Shown here: piece after piece, positions 9,037 to 17,742 of the stretch
Numbering within the stretch: position 1 is the first letter of the stretch
Layout: every line of letters begins with the position of its first letter
Origin: Mycobacterium gordonae
GTDB taxonomy: Bacteria; Actinomycetota; Actinomycetes; Mycobacteriales; Mycobacteriaceae
Direction of reading: 5' to 3'
Assembly: GCF_002101675.1 (NCBI RefSeq)
Contig: NZ_LQOY01000246.1
Location: 1 to 47,587, forward strand
Length of the DNA stretch: 47,587 nt
Program-made: the position numbers and the translations under genes
Notes under the pieces: model-generated
What the model was told of the DNA's origin: nothing
What the model saw: only the letters and a program-made list of their open reading frames with translations
Database searches by the model: none

Positions 9037-9498
9037 ATGAGCTGGTGGATCGCCCACGCCGAGCGGACGCTGACCGAAGAGGTGCCCGCACCTCCGGAGA
9101 AGGTACGCGACTACTACGCCGACCTGGACAATATTAGGCTGGTCCACCCGCTGATCGTGTCGGTGGAGTTGTTGTCCCGCCACGAATCTCCCGACGGCTA
9201 CCGGGTGAGCTATCAAGTGGTGGACCGGATTCCGCTGGGGCCGCTCACGTTGAAGGCCACCTACCGTGCGCGCCTGGAAGTTCCGGTGACCGGCGACGTG
9301 CACACCGAAGCCGACCAGGCGCCGGGTGTCCGGCTGCGCGCAACGGTGAGCTTCGAACCGATCGACGGCGGCACCCGGATCACCGAACGGATACGGTTCG
9401 CCGCACCGCGGCCGCTGGCATCCTTCACCGTTCGCCAGGCCGTCAAGGCGCACGCGAAGATGCTCTACGGCATCCGGCGCCAGTTCGAATTGCGCTGA
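9037..9498 (+). CDS. SRPBCC (START-like / polyketide cyclase) protein, 153 aa
   Basis: Reads MSWWIAHAERTLTEEVPAPP, with the helix-grip pattern of the SRPBCC fold: an N-terminal strand, a VRDYYADLDN helix, a run of strands and a long C-terminal helix (SFTVRQAVKAHAKML). Such proteins bind a hydrophobic ligand; no ligand can be named. The ATG at 9037 is used. An in-frame TTG at 9028 has a better-placed GGAGGG, and the frame is open back to 8998 inside the palindrome, so the start is uncertain by 3-13 codons. Convergent with the SDR gene, whose stop is 6 bp away. Confidence 0.85.
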   Translation: MSWWIAHAERTLTEEVPAPPEKVRDYYADLDNIRLVHPLIVSVELLSRHESPDGYRVSYQVVDRIPLGPLTLKATYRARLEVPVTGDVHTEADQAPGVRLRATVSFEPIDGGTRITERIRFAAPRPLASFTVRQAVKAHAKMLYGIRRQFELR

Positions 9499-9504
9499 GC
9501 TCGA

Positions 9505-10275
9505 TCAGGTCTTCCACTCCGAGTTCAGCGCGCGCTCGGAGAGGTATTTGGTGGCGCTCCACCCGCCGTCGACGACGATGGTCTGCCCGTTGATGAAGGC
9601 GCCGCCAGGGGAGCAGAGGAACGCCACCGTGCTCGCCACGTCATCTACGGTGCCCAACCGCTGATGCGGGGTCATCTCGACGTTGATCCGCCGGAACCGC
9701 TCATCAGCCAGCCGATGCTCGGTCATGGCGGTCTGGATAACGCCGGGAGCCACTGCATTGCAACGTATTCCCTGCGCACCGTACTGGCAGGCGATATGGG
9801 TGGTCATCGCCGTGAGCCCACCCTTGGCGGCCGAGTAGGCGCCGCCGCGCATCCCGCCCACCACCGCGAAAGTCGAGGTGATGTTCACGATGCCCGAGCC
9901 GGGCCGCAGGTGGGGGAGCACCTCACGCACCAAGCGGAAGGGGGCGCGCAACATCAAACCCAGGAAATGGTCCAGGGATTCGTCGTCGGTCTCGTGCAGC
10001 GGCTTGGGACTGCCGATGCCGGCGGCGTTGACCAGAAAATCGACGCGGCCCCACTCCGAGACCGCGGCGTCGACGATCTGGCGCGGAGCGTCGTCTCCGG
10101 CTAAATCCACGGCCAGGGTGGCGACCCGCTCGGGATCACCGATGGCCCGCGCCAGCCGGGCCAGCTTGCCCTCGTCTCGTCCGGTCGCCAATACAGCCAT
10201 CCCGGCGTCGGCGAGCCTTGTCGCGCAACCTGATCCGATGCCTCCGGTCGCACCCGTCACGATCGCCACCTGCAT
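9505..10275 (-). CDS. SDR-family NAD(P)-dependent oxidoreductase, 256 aa
   Basis: A classical short-chain dehydrogenase. The cofactor motif TGATGGIG is at 7-14, NAAG at 83-86, and the catalytic set Ser134, Tyr147, Lys151 (YSAAK). The C-terminal GQTIVVDGGW is also typical. It probably oxidises an alcohol or reduces a ketone; the substrate is not evident. The ATG is 1 nt after the TGA of the upstream ligase gene, so the two are almost certainly translationally coupled. Last gene of the left arm (propeller - GntR - ligase - SDR) of the catabolic island. Confidence 0.93.
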   Translation of the reverse strand: MQVAIVTGATGGIGSGCATRLADAGMAVLATGRDEGKLARLARAIGDPERVATLAVDLAGDDAPRQIVDAAVSEWGRVDFLVNAAGIGSPKPLHETDDESLDHFLGLMLRAPFRLVREVLPHLRPGSGIVNITSTFAVVGGMRGGAYSAAKGGLTAMTTHIACQYGAQGIRCNAVAPGVIQTAMTEHRLADERFRRINVEMTPHQRLGTVDDVASTVAFLCSPGGAFINGQTIVVDGGWSATKYLSERALNSEWKT

Positions 10276-10276
10276 G

Positions 10277-11863
10277 TCAGTGCTCCGCTTTCATCAGCGC
10301 GGCCTTGATCTGGTGCTTGAGCACCTTGCCCGCGTCATTCTTCGGCAAGTCATCCCAGATGACCACCTGCTCAGGGGCTTTGAAGCGCGCGACGCCGGCG
10401 GACACCAGAAAGTTCAGCAGGCTCGGCACATCCGGGCCCGGTGCCGCGGCGGGAACCACGACCGCGCAGGCCCGCTCCCCGGTGCGTTCGTCCGGCAGTC
10501 CGACGATGGCGACCTCGGCAATGCCCGGATGGTTGGCCAGGACGTCTTCGACTTCCTTCGGGGAGATGTTTTCACCGTTTCGGATGATGATGTCCTTGGC
10601 GCGGCCGGTGACCACCAGGTATTCGTCGTCCACCCAGCGCGCCAGATCGCCGGTGCGAAAGTAGCCGTCGGCGTCGAAGGATGCGTCCTCGTCCTCCGGA
10701 TGTAGGTAGCCGACCAGCATCTGCGGTCCCCGAACGCGGATTTCTCCAGCCACCAGCCTGACGTCTGCCACCCCTGGCCGTCCGTCGGTGTCGGCGGCGT
10801 GCTCGCGGTCTCCGGTCGAGCCGACCGTGGTCACCGGGACCTCTGTCGACCCGTACACCCGCGTGACGATGGTGGACTCGAAATATGCTGCAGCTCTTCT
10901 AATCAGCGTCGGCGACACCGACGCACCACCGCAGATGAAAACCTTCAGATCGGGCAGCCGAGTGTCCGCGTGCTGGGCCGCGCTCAGCAGCTGCTCCAGA
11001 AACGGTGTGGCGCCGGCCATATGCGTGCACCGCTCGGCCACCATGAGCCGCGCCGCCCGATCGGCGTCCCAGCGCTCGATCAGCACGGCTGTGGCGCTCA
11101 GCAGGAACGGTGCTTCGAAGGCGTAGATGGAGCCGCCGATGTGCGCGATCGGCGAGGCCACCAGGAACACGTCGCCGGGCTCGACCAGCCAGTGCTCGCC
11201 GATCTGGCGGAGCAGCGCGTGAATGGAATTATGGCTGTGCAGAACACCTTTCGGCCGGCCGGTGGTGCCTGAGGTGTAGAGGATCATGCGTACCGCATCA
11301 GGATCGAGTCTGGGCAACGGCGCAGCGGACCGGGGCAGGAGCGAGGCGAACGGGATGTGACCCGGCCGGCATTCGCCACGCACCACCACCACTTCCGGCG
11401 GTGACTGTAGCTGTACGGTCACCGCGCCCAGCATCGCCGCAAAGTCGTGCCCGGCGAACACCGACGGAATGAAGACCATCCGACTGTCGGCGTCTTCAAG
11501 GATGAACAGCAATTCCCGGTCTCGCAAGGACGGCAAGACCGGGTTGGCCACCATGCCGGCCAGCGTGGTGGCCAGGTAAATCACCGCGGCCTCATGCCAA
11601 TTGGGCAGCATGAACGACACCACACTACCCGGCGGCATGTGGGCGGACAGTGCATGTGCGAGCGCCGTTGCGTCTCGGTAGAGGTCCACGCACGTCAACC
11701 GGTGATCACCGTCGATCAGGGCCACCCGATCGGGCGTGTGTGTGGCGGACTCGCGTAGCGCATCCGCCAATGTGCCGTCGGTCCATGAGCCCTGTGCATA
11801 CGCCGCCGCGGCCCGCTCGTCATCCCAACGGAGCCAACGGCCGTCGATCAGCCTCCTAGCCAC
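10277..11863 (-). CDS. Acyl-CoA synthetase (AMP-forming, FadD-like), 528 aa
   Basis: An ANL-superfamily ligase that would activate a carboxylic acid as its CoA thioester through an acyl-AMP. Motifs: YTSGTTGRPKG (196-206), YGSTE (337-341), TGD (404-406), GRAKD (420-424) and the C-terminal lysine in NDAGKVLK (Lys513). All key positions are intact, so it should be active. It starts at GTG, overlaps the end of the GntR gene by 8 bp and is followed by the SDR after 1 nt. The substrate is probably an acid in the pathway encoded by the island. It is not assigned to a numbered fadD. Confidence 0.92.
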   Translation of the reverse strand: MARRLIDGRWLRWDDERAAAAYAQGSWTDGTLADALRESATHTPDRVALIDGDHRLTCVDLYRDATALAHALSAHMPPGSVVSFMLPNWHEAAVIYLATTLAGMVANPVLPSLRDRELLFILEDADSRMVFIPSVFAGHDFAAMLGAVTVQLQSPPEVVVVRGECRPGHIPFASLLPRSAAPLPRLDPDAVRMILYTSGTTGRPKGVLHSHNSIHALLRQIGEHWLVEPGDVFLVASPIAHIGGSIYAFEAPFLLSATAVLIERWDADRAARLMVAERCTHMAGATPFLEQLLSAAQHADTRLPDLKVFICGGASVSPTLIRRAAAYFESTIVTRVYGSTEVPVTTVGSTGDREHAADTDGRPGVADVRLVAGEIRVRGPQMLVGYLHPEDEDASFDADGYFRTGDLARWVDDEYLVVTGRAKDIIIRNGENISPKEVEDVLANHPGIAEVAIVGLPDERTGERACAVVVPAAAPGPDVPSLLNFLVSAGVARFKAPEQVVIWDDLPKNDAGKVLKHQIKAALMKAEH

Positions 11864-12596
11864 GTACTCGTCGCATCGTCATCGAATGCCGGAAGCGAGC
11901 TGCCGGGTGCGTGTTGATCGTCACCTGTGCCACCCGATCATCCGACGCGCGGTAGGTGCGTCGAACCTGCAAGGCCGGGGTCCCTGGCTCGACGTGGAGG
12001 AACGCTGCCAACTCGGCGGCCGGCATCACCGCGATGATGTCCTGTTGTACTTCAACAATACTGAGCCCGAACAGGTCTTCGATCAACGGAAAAATCGGGC
12101 CTTCGTGACGTTGCAGCAGGCGTCCGACCGCCGCGAACTCACGGTTGATGTAGTACTCGGTCCGGCACAGGGCCGTTGCGGAATCGACGTCCAGACGGGC
12201 ACCGCGAACCGAGAGCCATTGTTCACCTGCAGGCAGACCCGTCCGGATGGACAGGTCGTCGTCGATGTCGACCATCGCGACGGACTCGATCGCGAAGCGG
12301 GTGCCGGAGGCGAAGTCCAGCAGGTCATTGATCGACATGACGTGCTGGACATAGGAATCCGCCGAAGGCCGCGGTACCACCAGGGTCCCGGTGCGCGGCC
12401 GCGACGACACCAGGTTGTCGTCGCGCAGCCTGCGCAGCGCCTCCCTGACGGTGTAGCGGCTGACGGCGAAGCGTTCACACAGTTCGTGCTCGGTCGGCAG
12501 CTGGGAACCGACCGGGTAGACACCGTCCACGATCTCCTTGCGCAGGGTGCGGGCCACCTGGAGATAGCGGTGGTCGGCCACTTTTGCTTCGGACAC
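11856..12596 (-). CDS. GntR-family regulator with UTRA ligand domain (HutC type)
   Basis: 246 aa. A winged helix spans about residues 10-75 (LPTEHELCERFAVSRYTVREALRRL is the typical GntR helix-turn-helix). The UTRA effector-binding domain runs from about 95 to 240. It lies inside the left arm of the catabolic island, 12 bp after the propeller gene, and is the only regulator in the 13-kb block. It is the obvious candidate to bind the two GTCC[A/G]GACAAT sites in the divergent intergenic region at 14.2-14.3 kb. The effector is probably a pathway substrate or CoA ester (inference). The start is GTG, without a strong ribosome binding site. Confidence 0.92.
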   Translation of the reverse strand: MSEAKVADHRYLQVARTLRKEIVDGVYPVGSQLPTEHELCERFAVSRYTVREALRRLRDDNLVSSRPRTGTLVVPRPSADSYVQHVMSINDLLDFASGTRFAIESVAMVDIDDDLSIRTGLPAGEQWLSVRGARLDVDSATALCRTEYYINREFAAVGRLLQRHEGPIFPLIEDLFGLSIVEVQQDIIAVMPAAELAAFLHVEPGTPALQVRRTYRASDDRVAQVTINTHPAARFRHSMTMRRVRG

Positions 12597-12608
12597 TGTT
12601 GCCGCCTT

Positions 12609-14192
12609 TCAGTTTTCCCGGCGCAGCGCCAACACACTGCCCTCGGCGTCGGCGGAGAGGTACAGCGTGCCATCGGCTCCGGCGGCGATGCCGGCGAACG
12701 GGCCCTGCGGACCGGAGAACGGCGGCATGCCGCGCAGCGGCTTGGGCACCACGCCGGGCGGTGCGCCGACCGGCAGATCCGCGGCGATGGTCGCCCGGGT
12801 TCCGCTGTCCAGGTCGACGGAGACGAGTTCCCTTGCGCCGGCGTCGATGACGTATACCTGCCGGCCGAGTACCAGCAGACCCTGCGGGCGCTGCAGGCCC
12901 TCGATCAACGGACCGCCGCCACCCACTCGGATGATCCGGCCGGCCCCGGCCTCGGAGACCAGACATGTCCCGTCGGGAGCCAGCGCCACACCAACGGGTT
13001 CAAGCAGCCCGGACGCCAGCACGTCCACCTCGCCGGCCCGGATGCTCAGCACCCGCCCCGCGCCCAACTCGGCCACCACCACGGCGTCGCCCGGCTCAAC
13101 GGCGACACCGTAGAGCTGATCGAAACCCTCTGCCAGAATGGAGCTTTCATTGTCGCCGGGCCGATAACGGGCCACCTCGCCGTTGGAGGTGGTGACGACG
13201 AACTCACCCGGCCCGGCCGCGGCCAGGCCGCGCAGGAACCCGGGATAGCCCGGGCTGAACAGCATGCCCGCGGTCGCCAGCGCACCACCGGTCAGCGTGT
13301 ACAAGTAAGTCCCATCGGCGATGTAGAGATTCCCGTCGGCGCCCACCGTGAGGTCCAGGGGCCAGTTCAGCCCGCCGCCCAGCACCGTGCGGATCTGGCC
13401 GTCGGGCAGTATCTCGGTGATCTCGCCGGTGAAGTTGGAGACGAACAACCGGTGGCCCACGAAGGTCAGGTTGTCCAGGCCGGGATTGAGTTGCGCAAGC
13501 ACCCGTTGTTGTCCGGTGCGGGGGTCGATCCGCAACACCTGGCCGCTGTGCACCTGCGTCGACACGAGGTATCCCTCGGCGTCGAACTTGACCGCATCGG
13601 GTACTCCCAGATCCCCTGCCACCCGTTGCGGCCCGCCGCCCTCGAGATCGACACGCCAAATTTCGTTGGCGCCCATCACCGGGAAGTACAACAGTCCGTC
13701 CGGACCAACCTCCATCGCGTTCGGTGACGGCACGTCCTCCAGCAGCACCCGCGACGGACCGCCGGCGCGGTCGAGTTCCAGCAGGCGCCCGCCCGGCCGG
13801 CATTCCCCGACGAACAACCTGCCCTGGTGAACGGTGATGCCGTTGGCCGACGGGACGTCGTCGCGCAACACCCGGGTCCGGCCCGCGGTGTCGCGGATGC
13901 TCACCCGCCCGTCCATCACTTCGGTCGCATAGAGGTTGCCGTCCGGATCGAACGCCACGTCATCCGGGGCGATGATGTCACCGCCCCTGGCGCTGACGGT
14001 GTCGAGCCCGCCGGTCTTGAGGTCCAGGGCGCTGATCTGGCTGCCGGTCACCTGGGCGATGTAGATCCGGCCGTCGGGTCCGGTGCGCAGCCCGTTGGCG
14101 CCGAACAGGCGGCTGGGCTCCGTGAGCCGCGTGAGGGTCCACCCCGCTGCCAGGCGCGGCGGCCAGGCGGCGGTGTAGCGAGCAGCCTTCAC
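12609..14192 (-). CDS. SMP-30/NHL-type beta-propeller protein, 527 aa
   Basis: Made of repeated blades with the pattern GPDG-x-LY and variants (GPDGRIYIAQ, DPDGNLYATE, GPDGLLYFPV, GADGNLYIAD, APDGTCLVSE, GADGTLYLS). This is the signature of SMP-30/gluconolactonase/LRE or NHL propellers. Some members are lactonases, which would suit a pathway with a Baeyer-Villiger step that makes lactones, but metal-binding residues could not be assigned, so the role is inference. The length suggests more than one six-bladed propeller. No signal peptide is seen. It starts at GTG with a TATCGT box 7 nt upstream, so it is probably leaderless. First gene of the left arm. Confidence 0.85.
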   Translation of the reverse strand: MKAARYTAAWPPRLAAGWTLTRLTEPSRLFGANGLRTGPDGRIYIAQVTGSQISALDLKTGGLDTVSARGGDIIAPDDVAFDPDGNLYATEVMDGRVSIRDTAGRTRVLRDDVPSANGITVHQGRLFVGECRPGGRLLELDRAGGPSRVLLEDVPSPNAMEVGPDGLLYFPVMGANEIWRVDLEGGGPQRVAGDLGVPDAVKFDAEGYLVSTQVHSGQVLRIDPRTGQQRVLAQLNPGLDNLTFVGHRLFVSNFTGEITEILPDGQIRTVLGGGLNWPLDLTVGADGNLYIADGTYLYTLTGGALATAGMLFSPGYPGFLRGLAAAGPGEFVVTTSNGEVARYRPGDNESSILAEGFDQLYGVAVEPGDAVVVAELGAGRVLSIRAGEVDVLASGLLEPVGVALAPDGTCLVSEAGAGRIIRVGGGGPLIEGLQRPQGLLVLGRQVYVIDAGARELVSVDLDSGTRATIAADLPVGAPPGVVPKPLRGMPPFSGPQGPFAGIAAGADGTLYLSADAEGSVLALRREN

Positions 14193-14199
14193 CGCTCGG

Positions 14200-14230
14200 A
14201 CGATAGCAACGTGGCCTTGGTCCAGACAAT
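14200..14230 (-). promoter_or_regulatory. Leaderless promoter of the left arm with overlapping putative operator
   Basis: On the minus strand TTGTCT and TATCGT are separated by 18 nt, and TATCGT ends 7 nt before the GTG at 14192. The -35 hexamer lies within GTCCAGACAAT (plus strand 14220-14230), which recurs with one change at 14316-14326. A repressor bound there would cover the -35 region. Confidence 0.5.
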
Positions 14231-14309
14231 AGCGAACAGCCAGTCCACCGATGGCCTTGACGAGCGGGCTGCTGGCAGAGAATCATGCTCTCTAATGAGT
14301 GCACGCCAT

Positions 14310-14326
14310 TATCATGTCCGGACAAT
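14310..14326 (+). promoter_or_regulatory. -10 box and operator of the right arm
   Basis: TATCAT (14310-14315) matches TATAAT at five of six positions, and the expected start point is near 14322. Overlapping it, TGTCCGGACA (14315-14324) is a perfect 10-bp palindrome within GTCCGGACAAT, which also occurs as GTCCAGACAAT at 14220. A repressor bound here would block initiation. The GTG start lies 4 nt beyond. The -35 region is weak. Confidence 0.5.
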
Positions 14327-14329
14327 TAA

Positions 14330-15193
14330 GTGAGCCAGACTGAGCTGAGCCTCGCTGGCCGGGTCGTGGTGGTGGCCGGTGCCGCGGGTGGCGGGATCGG
14401 CACCACGGTCACGCGCGTCGTCGCGGAAGCGGGCGCGACCGTAATCGCGGTCAGCCGGGGCCGCGCCAATCTCGACGAGCACATCGGGCCGCTGGTCGGC
14501 GAAGGGCTAGCGGTGGTTCCGGTGGCCGCGGACGTGTCCACCGATGTCGGGGTGACCTCCGCGATGGCAGCCGCCGTCGGCGCCCACGGCGAGCTCTACG
14601 GTCTGGTCAATGTGGCGGGCGGCGCGGACCCCTCGACATGGATGCCCTCGACGCGGGTGACCCGTAACGACTGGCGGGATCTGTTCACCCAGAACCTCGA
14701 GACGATGTTCTTCATGAGCCAGGCGGTGGCCGCCGAACTCAAACGCCGCAAACTCCCCGGTTCCATCGTGTCGATCTCGTCGATCAGCGGGATGAACACC
14801 GCGCCGTTCCACATCGCCTACGGCACCGCCAAGGCCGCCATTGTCGCGGTTACCCGAACCATGGCAGCCGAATTGGCGTACGAGGAAGGGGGCCAGCCGA
14901 TCCGGGTCAACGCCGTGGCCCCCGGCGTCACCGCCACACCCGCATCGCAGACCTATACCGACGATGATCCGAAGCGCGACCGCCGTGCCATCGCCATGGG
15001 GCGGCGGGGGCGTCCGGACGAGGTGGCCGGCGCCGTGCTGTTCCTGTTGTCGGATCTGTCGACGTACATCACCGGGCAGACGTTGCTGGTCGACGGCGGG
15101 CTGAATCTCAGGTGGGGGCATCTGGGTGCCGACAACACCTCGCTGTTCTTGAAAGACGAGTCCTTTCGTGCCGCGATCAAGCGGTGGGACTGA
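14330..15193 (+). CDS. SDR-family oxidoreductase, 287 aa
   Basis: A classical short-chain dehydrogenase: GAAGGGIG (17-24), NVAGG (94-98), catalytic Ser151, Tyr164, Lys168 (YGTAK) and GQTLLVDGG near the C-terminus. The last 25 residues extend past the usual SDR end (NLRWGHLGADNTSLFLKD) and may shape the active site. It starts at GTG with almost no leader. First gene of a tightly packed operon (Rieske, LLM, BVMO, SDR, CoA-transferase), it probably acts on an alcohol or ketone intermediate. Confidence 0.92.
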   Translation: MSQTELSLAGRVVVVAGAAGGGIGTTVTRVVAEAGATVIAVSRGRANLDEHIGPLVGEGLAVVPVAADVSTDVGVTSAMAAAVGAHGELYGLVNVAGGADPSTWMPSTRVTRNDWRDLFTQNLETMFFMSQAVAAELKRRKLPGSIVSISSISGMNTAPFHIAYGTAKAAIVAVTRTMAAELAYEEGGQPIRVNAVAPGVTATPASQTYTDDDPKRDRRAIAMGRRGRPDEVAGAVLFLLSDLSTYITGQTLLVDGGLNLRWGHLGADNTSLFLKDESFRAAIKRWD

Positions 15194-15205
15194 CAGGAGG
15201 TGCAT

Positions 15206-16567
15206 GTGGACGACGATTTGACGGCGCCGGTCACCATCGGCGTCGAGGCCTACCTTTCCGCGGACTATGTGCGCGCCGAACGAGACCGGCTGTGGCGCAA
15301 GGTCTGGCAGCAGGTGGGCCGGGTCGAGGATCTGCCCAAGGTTGGCAGCTACCTGACCTACGACATCCTCGACGACTCGATTTTGGTGGTGCGCACCGGT
15401 GCTGACACCTTCAAAGCCCACCACAACGTCTGTGTCCACCGCGGTCGCCGCCTGGTGGACACCCCCGTCGGCGCCAAAAACGCTTCCGGGCACAAGAAGT
15501 CATTCGTCTGCGGCTTTCACGGCTGGACCTATGACCAGGACGGCACCTGCACGCACATCCCCGAGCGGGCCGACTGGCAGGGCGCGCTGACCCCCGAGAA
15601 CACGCACCTGAGCATGGTCAACGTCGACACCTGGGGCGGTTGGATCTGGATCAACATGGACCCCGCCGCAGAGCCCCTGCGCGACTACCTCGAGCCCGCC
15701 GCGACCATGCTGGACCCGTTCAATCTGCAGGACATGCGGTGCAAGTGGCGAAAGTGGCTGCATTTCCAGTGCAATTGGAAGGTCGCGATGGAGGCCTTCA
15801 ACGAGACCTATCACGTCGCGACCACACATCCGCAGTTCAACAAGTTCGGCAACTTCCGCGGCTGGGCGGCCGCCCACGGCAAGCACAGCAACATCGGCTA
15901 CGACGCGCCGAAGGACCTGGCGGAGACCAAATCCAAGATCCGGCTCGGCACCGGCGCCGACCCGCGCCTGTCGACCGCCGAGATGCAGCTGTACACCCTC
16001 GAGGAGACCAACGCGACCACCACCAGGACGTTGGTGGACGCGGCGCTGCGACTCGTCGACGAGTTGCCGGAAGACGCACCGGCCGACCAGGTGCTCAATC
16101 ACTGGCTCACCTCGGCGCGCCGCGACGACGAAGCCCGCGGCGTCACCTGGCCCACCATCGATCCCGAGCACCTCGCCAACAGCGGCACCGCCTGGCAGAT
16201 TTTCCCGAACTTCCAGATCGGGCAGGGACTGACCACGGCGCTGTGCTACAGCGCCCGCCCGCACGGCTACGATCCCGACCGGTGCATCTTCGAGGCCTCG
16301 TGCTACGAGCTGTACCCGAAAGGCAAAGAGCCACAGACAGAGTGGGTGTACGCCCCACCTGACGACCCGAACTGGCGCAGCGTGCTGCCGCAGGACTTCT
16401 CCAACATGGCCGCGGTGCAGCAGGGCATGAAGTCCCTGGGTTTCCGAGGGCCAAAACCCAATCCCTACATGGAACGCAGCACGGCGAACCTGCACCGCAA
16501 TCTCGCAAAGTATCTGGGGACCGGGGCCCCGCAACAACTGGAAACAGAGACGGAGACGCAACGATGA
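15206..16567 (+). CDS. Rieske non-heme iron oxygenase, alpha subunit, 453 aa
   Basis: Terminal oxygenase of the aromatic-ring-hydroxylating/Rieske family. The [2Fe-2S] ligands are in CVHRGRR (Cys76, His78) and CGFHGWTYD (Cys102, His105). The mononuclear iron site is in NETYHVATTH (His203, His208). A third, acidic ligand must lie in the C-terminal half. The GTG at 15206 is preferred because AGGAGG ends 5 nt before it; an in-frame GTG at 15200 overlaps that ribosome binding site. No beta subunit, ferredoxin or reductase gene is nearby, so it must borrow electrons from elsewhere. It overlaps the next gene by ATGA. The substrate need not be aromatic: KshA-like members hydroxylate steroids. Confidence 0.93.
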   Translation: MDDDLTAPVTIGVEAYLSADYVRAERDRLWRKVWQQVGRVEDLPKVGSYLTYDILDDSILVVRTGADTFKAHHNVCVHRGRRLVDTPVGAKNASGHKKSFVCGFHGWTYDQDGTCTHIPERADWQGALTPENTHLSMVNVDTWGGWIWINMDPAAEPLRDYLEPAATMLDPFNLQDMRCKWRKWLHFQCNWKVAMEAFNETYHVATTHPQFNKFGNFRGWAAAHGKHSNIGYDAPKDLAETKSKIRLGTGADPRLSTAEMQLYTLEETNATTTRTLVDAALRLVDELPEDAPADQVLNHWLTSARRDDEARGVTWPTIDPEHLANSGTAWQIFPNFQIGQGLTTALCYSARPHGYDPDRCIFEASCYELYPKGKEPQTEWVYAPPDDPNWRSVLPQDFSNMAAVQQGMKSLGFRGPKPNPYMERSTANLHRNLAKYLGTGAPQQLETETETQR

Positions 16568-17742
16568 AGGTCAATCTCGGCTTCGGAGCCCACAATTCGC
16601 AGGACTGGGACCGCGTGCTCGCCGAAGACTTCAGCCGGCCGCCGACCACCCCGGACTGGGAGTGCGTGCAGGGCACCCTGGCGATCGCGGACCTGGCCGA
16701 ACCCCTCGGATTCGACGGCATCTGGATGCCGGAACACTGCGGGACGCCGTACGGGATGACGCCCAACCCGATTCAGGCGTTGAGCTACTTCGCCGGACGA
16801 ACCGAACGCATCAGCCTGGGCACCTTCGTCGTGGTGGCCCCATGGTGGCATCCGGTGCGCCTGGCACACCAGATCGCCTATCTCGACATCATCTCCAATG
16901 GTCGCTACGACACCATCGGAATCGGGCGCGGAGTGTCCAAGGGTGAATTCGACGCCGTGGGCGTACCTCGCGAGGAAAGTCGGCAGCGGTTCAATGAGAC
17001 ACTGGACATCCTGAAGCTGGCGTTCTCCGGGGAGCGGTTCTCCTACGACGGGGAGATCTTCCAGGTGCCGGAGATGTCGCTGCGGCCTGAACCGCGCAGC
17101 CGTGATCTGTTCTCCCGCATCTACAGTTCGTCCTCGACTGCGGAGTCGCTGGAGATACTGTCGCGCCGCGGCATGGTGCCACTGTTCGTGGGCAACAAGC
17201 CGATCGAGGACGCCGGACGGGAAGTCCAGCAAGTCAACATCTTCCGCAAGGAAGAAGGTTTACCACCGTGTCAGCCCAAGAACGTGATGTTCATGTACTG
17301 CACACCGGACGCCCTGGGTGCTGCGAGATCCGAGGAGTGGATCTGGACGGCCAACCGGGACGTCACCGTCCACTACGGGTTCGCCGACGCGTCGAACTTC
17401 AAGGGCGTCAAAGGATATGAAGCGTATGCGGCGCGCGAGGCCACGGCGACCGCGGTGTTGGCGTCCTCGGTCACCGCTGACGCGAAAGGCGCCCCGAAGA
17501 CACCCGGCTACCACGCTTCCAATCTGCTGATCGGCACGCCCGACGAGATCTACCACCGCATTGTCGCGGCCCAGGAGGCGTGCTCGTTCTCGGAGCTGAC
17601 GATCGTCCCGCAGTTCGGCACCATGCCTTACGACGAGGCGCTGGACAGCACGCGGCTGTTCGCCGAGGAGGTGCTGCCCGCCGTGCACGAGATGGCGGCA
17701 CCGTTGCATCCCGCGGCGCTGCCGGAGAATGCTCTGGCATGA
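16564..17742 (+). CDS. Luciferase-like (LLM) flavin-dependent monooxygenase, 392 aa
   Basis: A bacterial-luciferase-family TIM barrel. Family features are LAEPLGFDGIWMPEHCG (about residues 45-62), RTERISLGTFVVVAPWWHP and GRYDTIGIGRGVSKGEFDAVGV. These enzymes use reduced FMN or F420 to oxygenate or oxidise a substrate. The family alone does not separate FMN monooxygenase from F420 enzymes, though the pairing with a Rieske oxygenase and a BVMO favours an oxygenase. Its ATG overlaps the Rieske stop, and its stop overlaps the BVMO start (ATGA), so the three are translationally coupled. Confidence 0.92.
   Translation: MKVNLGFGAHNSQDWDRVLAEDFSRPPTTPDWECVQGTLAIADLAEPLGFDGIWMPEHCGTPYGMTPNPIQALSYFAGRTERISLGTFVVVAPWWHPVRLAHQIAYLDIISNGRYDTIGIGRGVSKGEFDAVGVPREESRQRFNETLDILKLAFSGERFSYDGEIFQVPEMSLRPEPRSRDLFSRIYSSSSTAESLEILSRRGMVPLFVGNKPIEDAGREVQQVNIFRKEEGLPPCQPKNVMFMYCTPDALGAARSEEWIWTANRDVTVHYGFADASNFKGVKGYEAYAAREATATAVLASSVTADAKGAPKTPGYHASNLLIGTPDEIYHRIVAAQEACSFSELTIVPQFGTMPYDEALDSTRLFAEEVLPAVHEMAAPLHPAALPENALA

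Noticed and set aside
11736..13727. 663-codon open frame on the plus strand
   Set aside because: Antisense to the GntR and propeller genes, both of which show clear family patterns; no ribosome site or domain.
17580..17738. Longer N-terminus for the Baeyer-Villiger monooxygenase
   Set aside because: Arg/Ala/His-rich shadow of the LLM gene; the ATGA start at 17739 matches the operon's other junctions.
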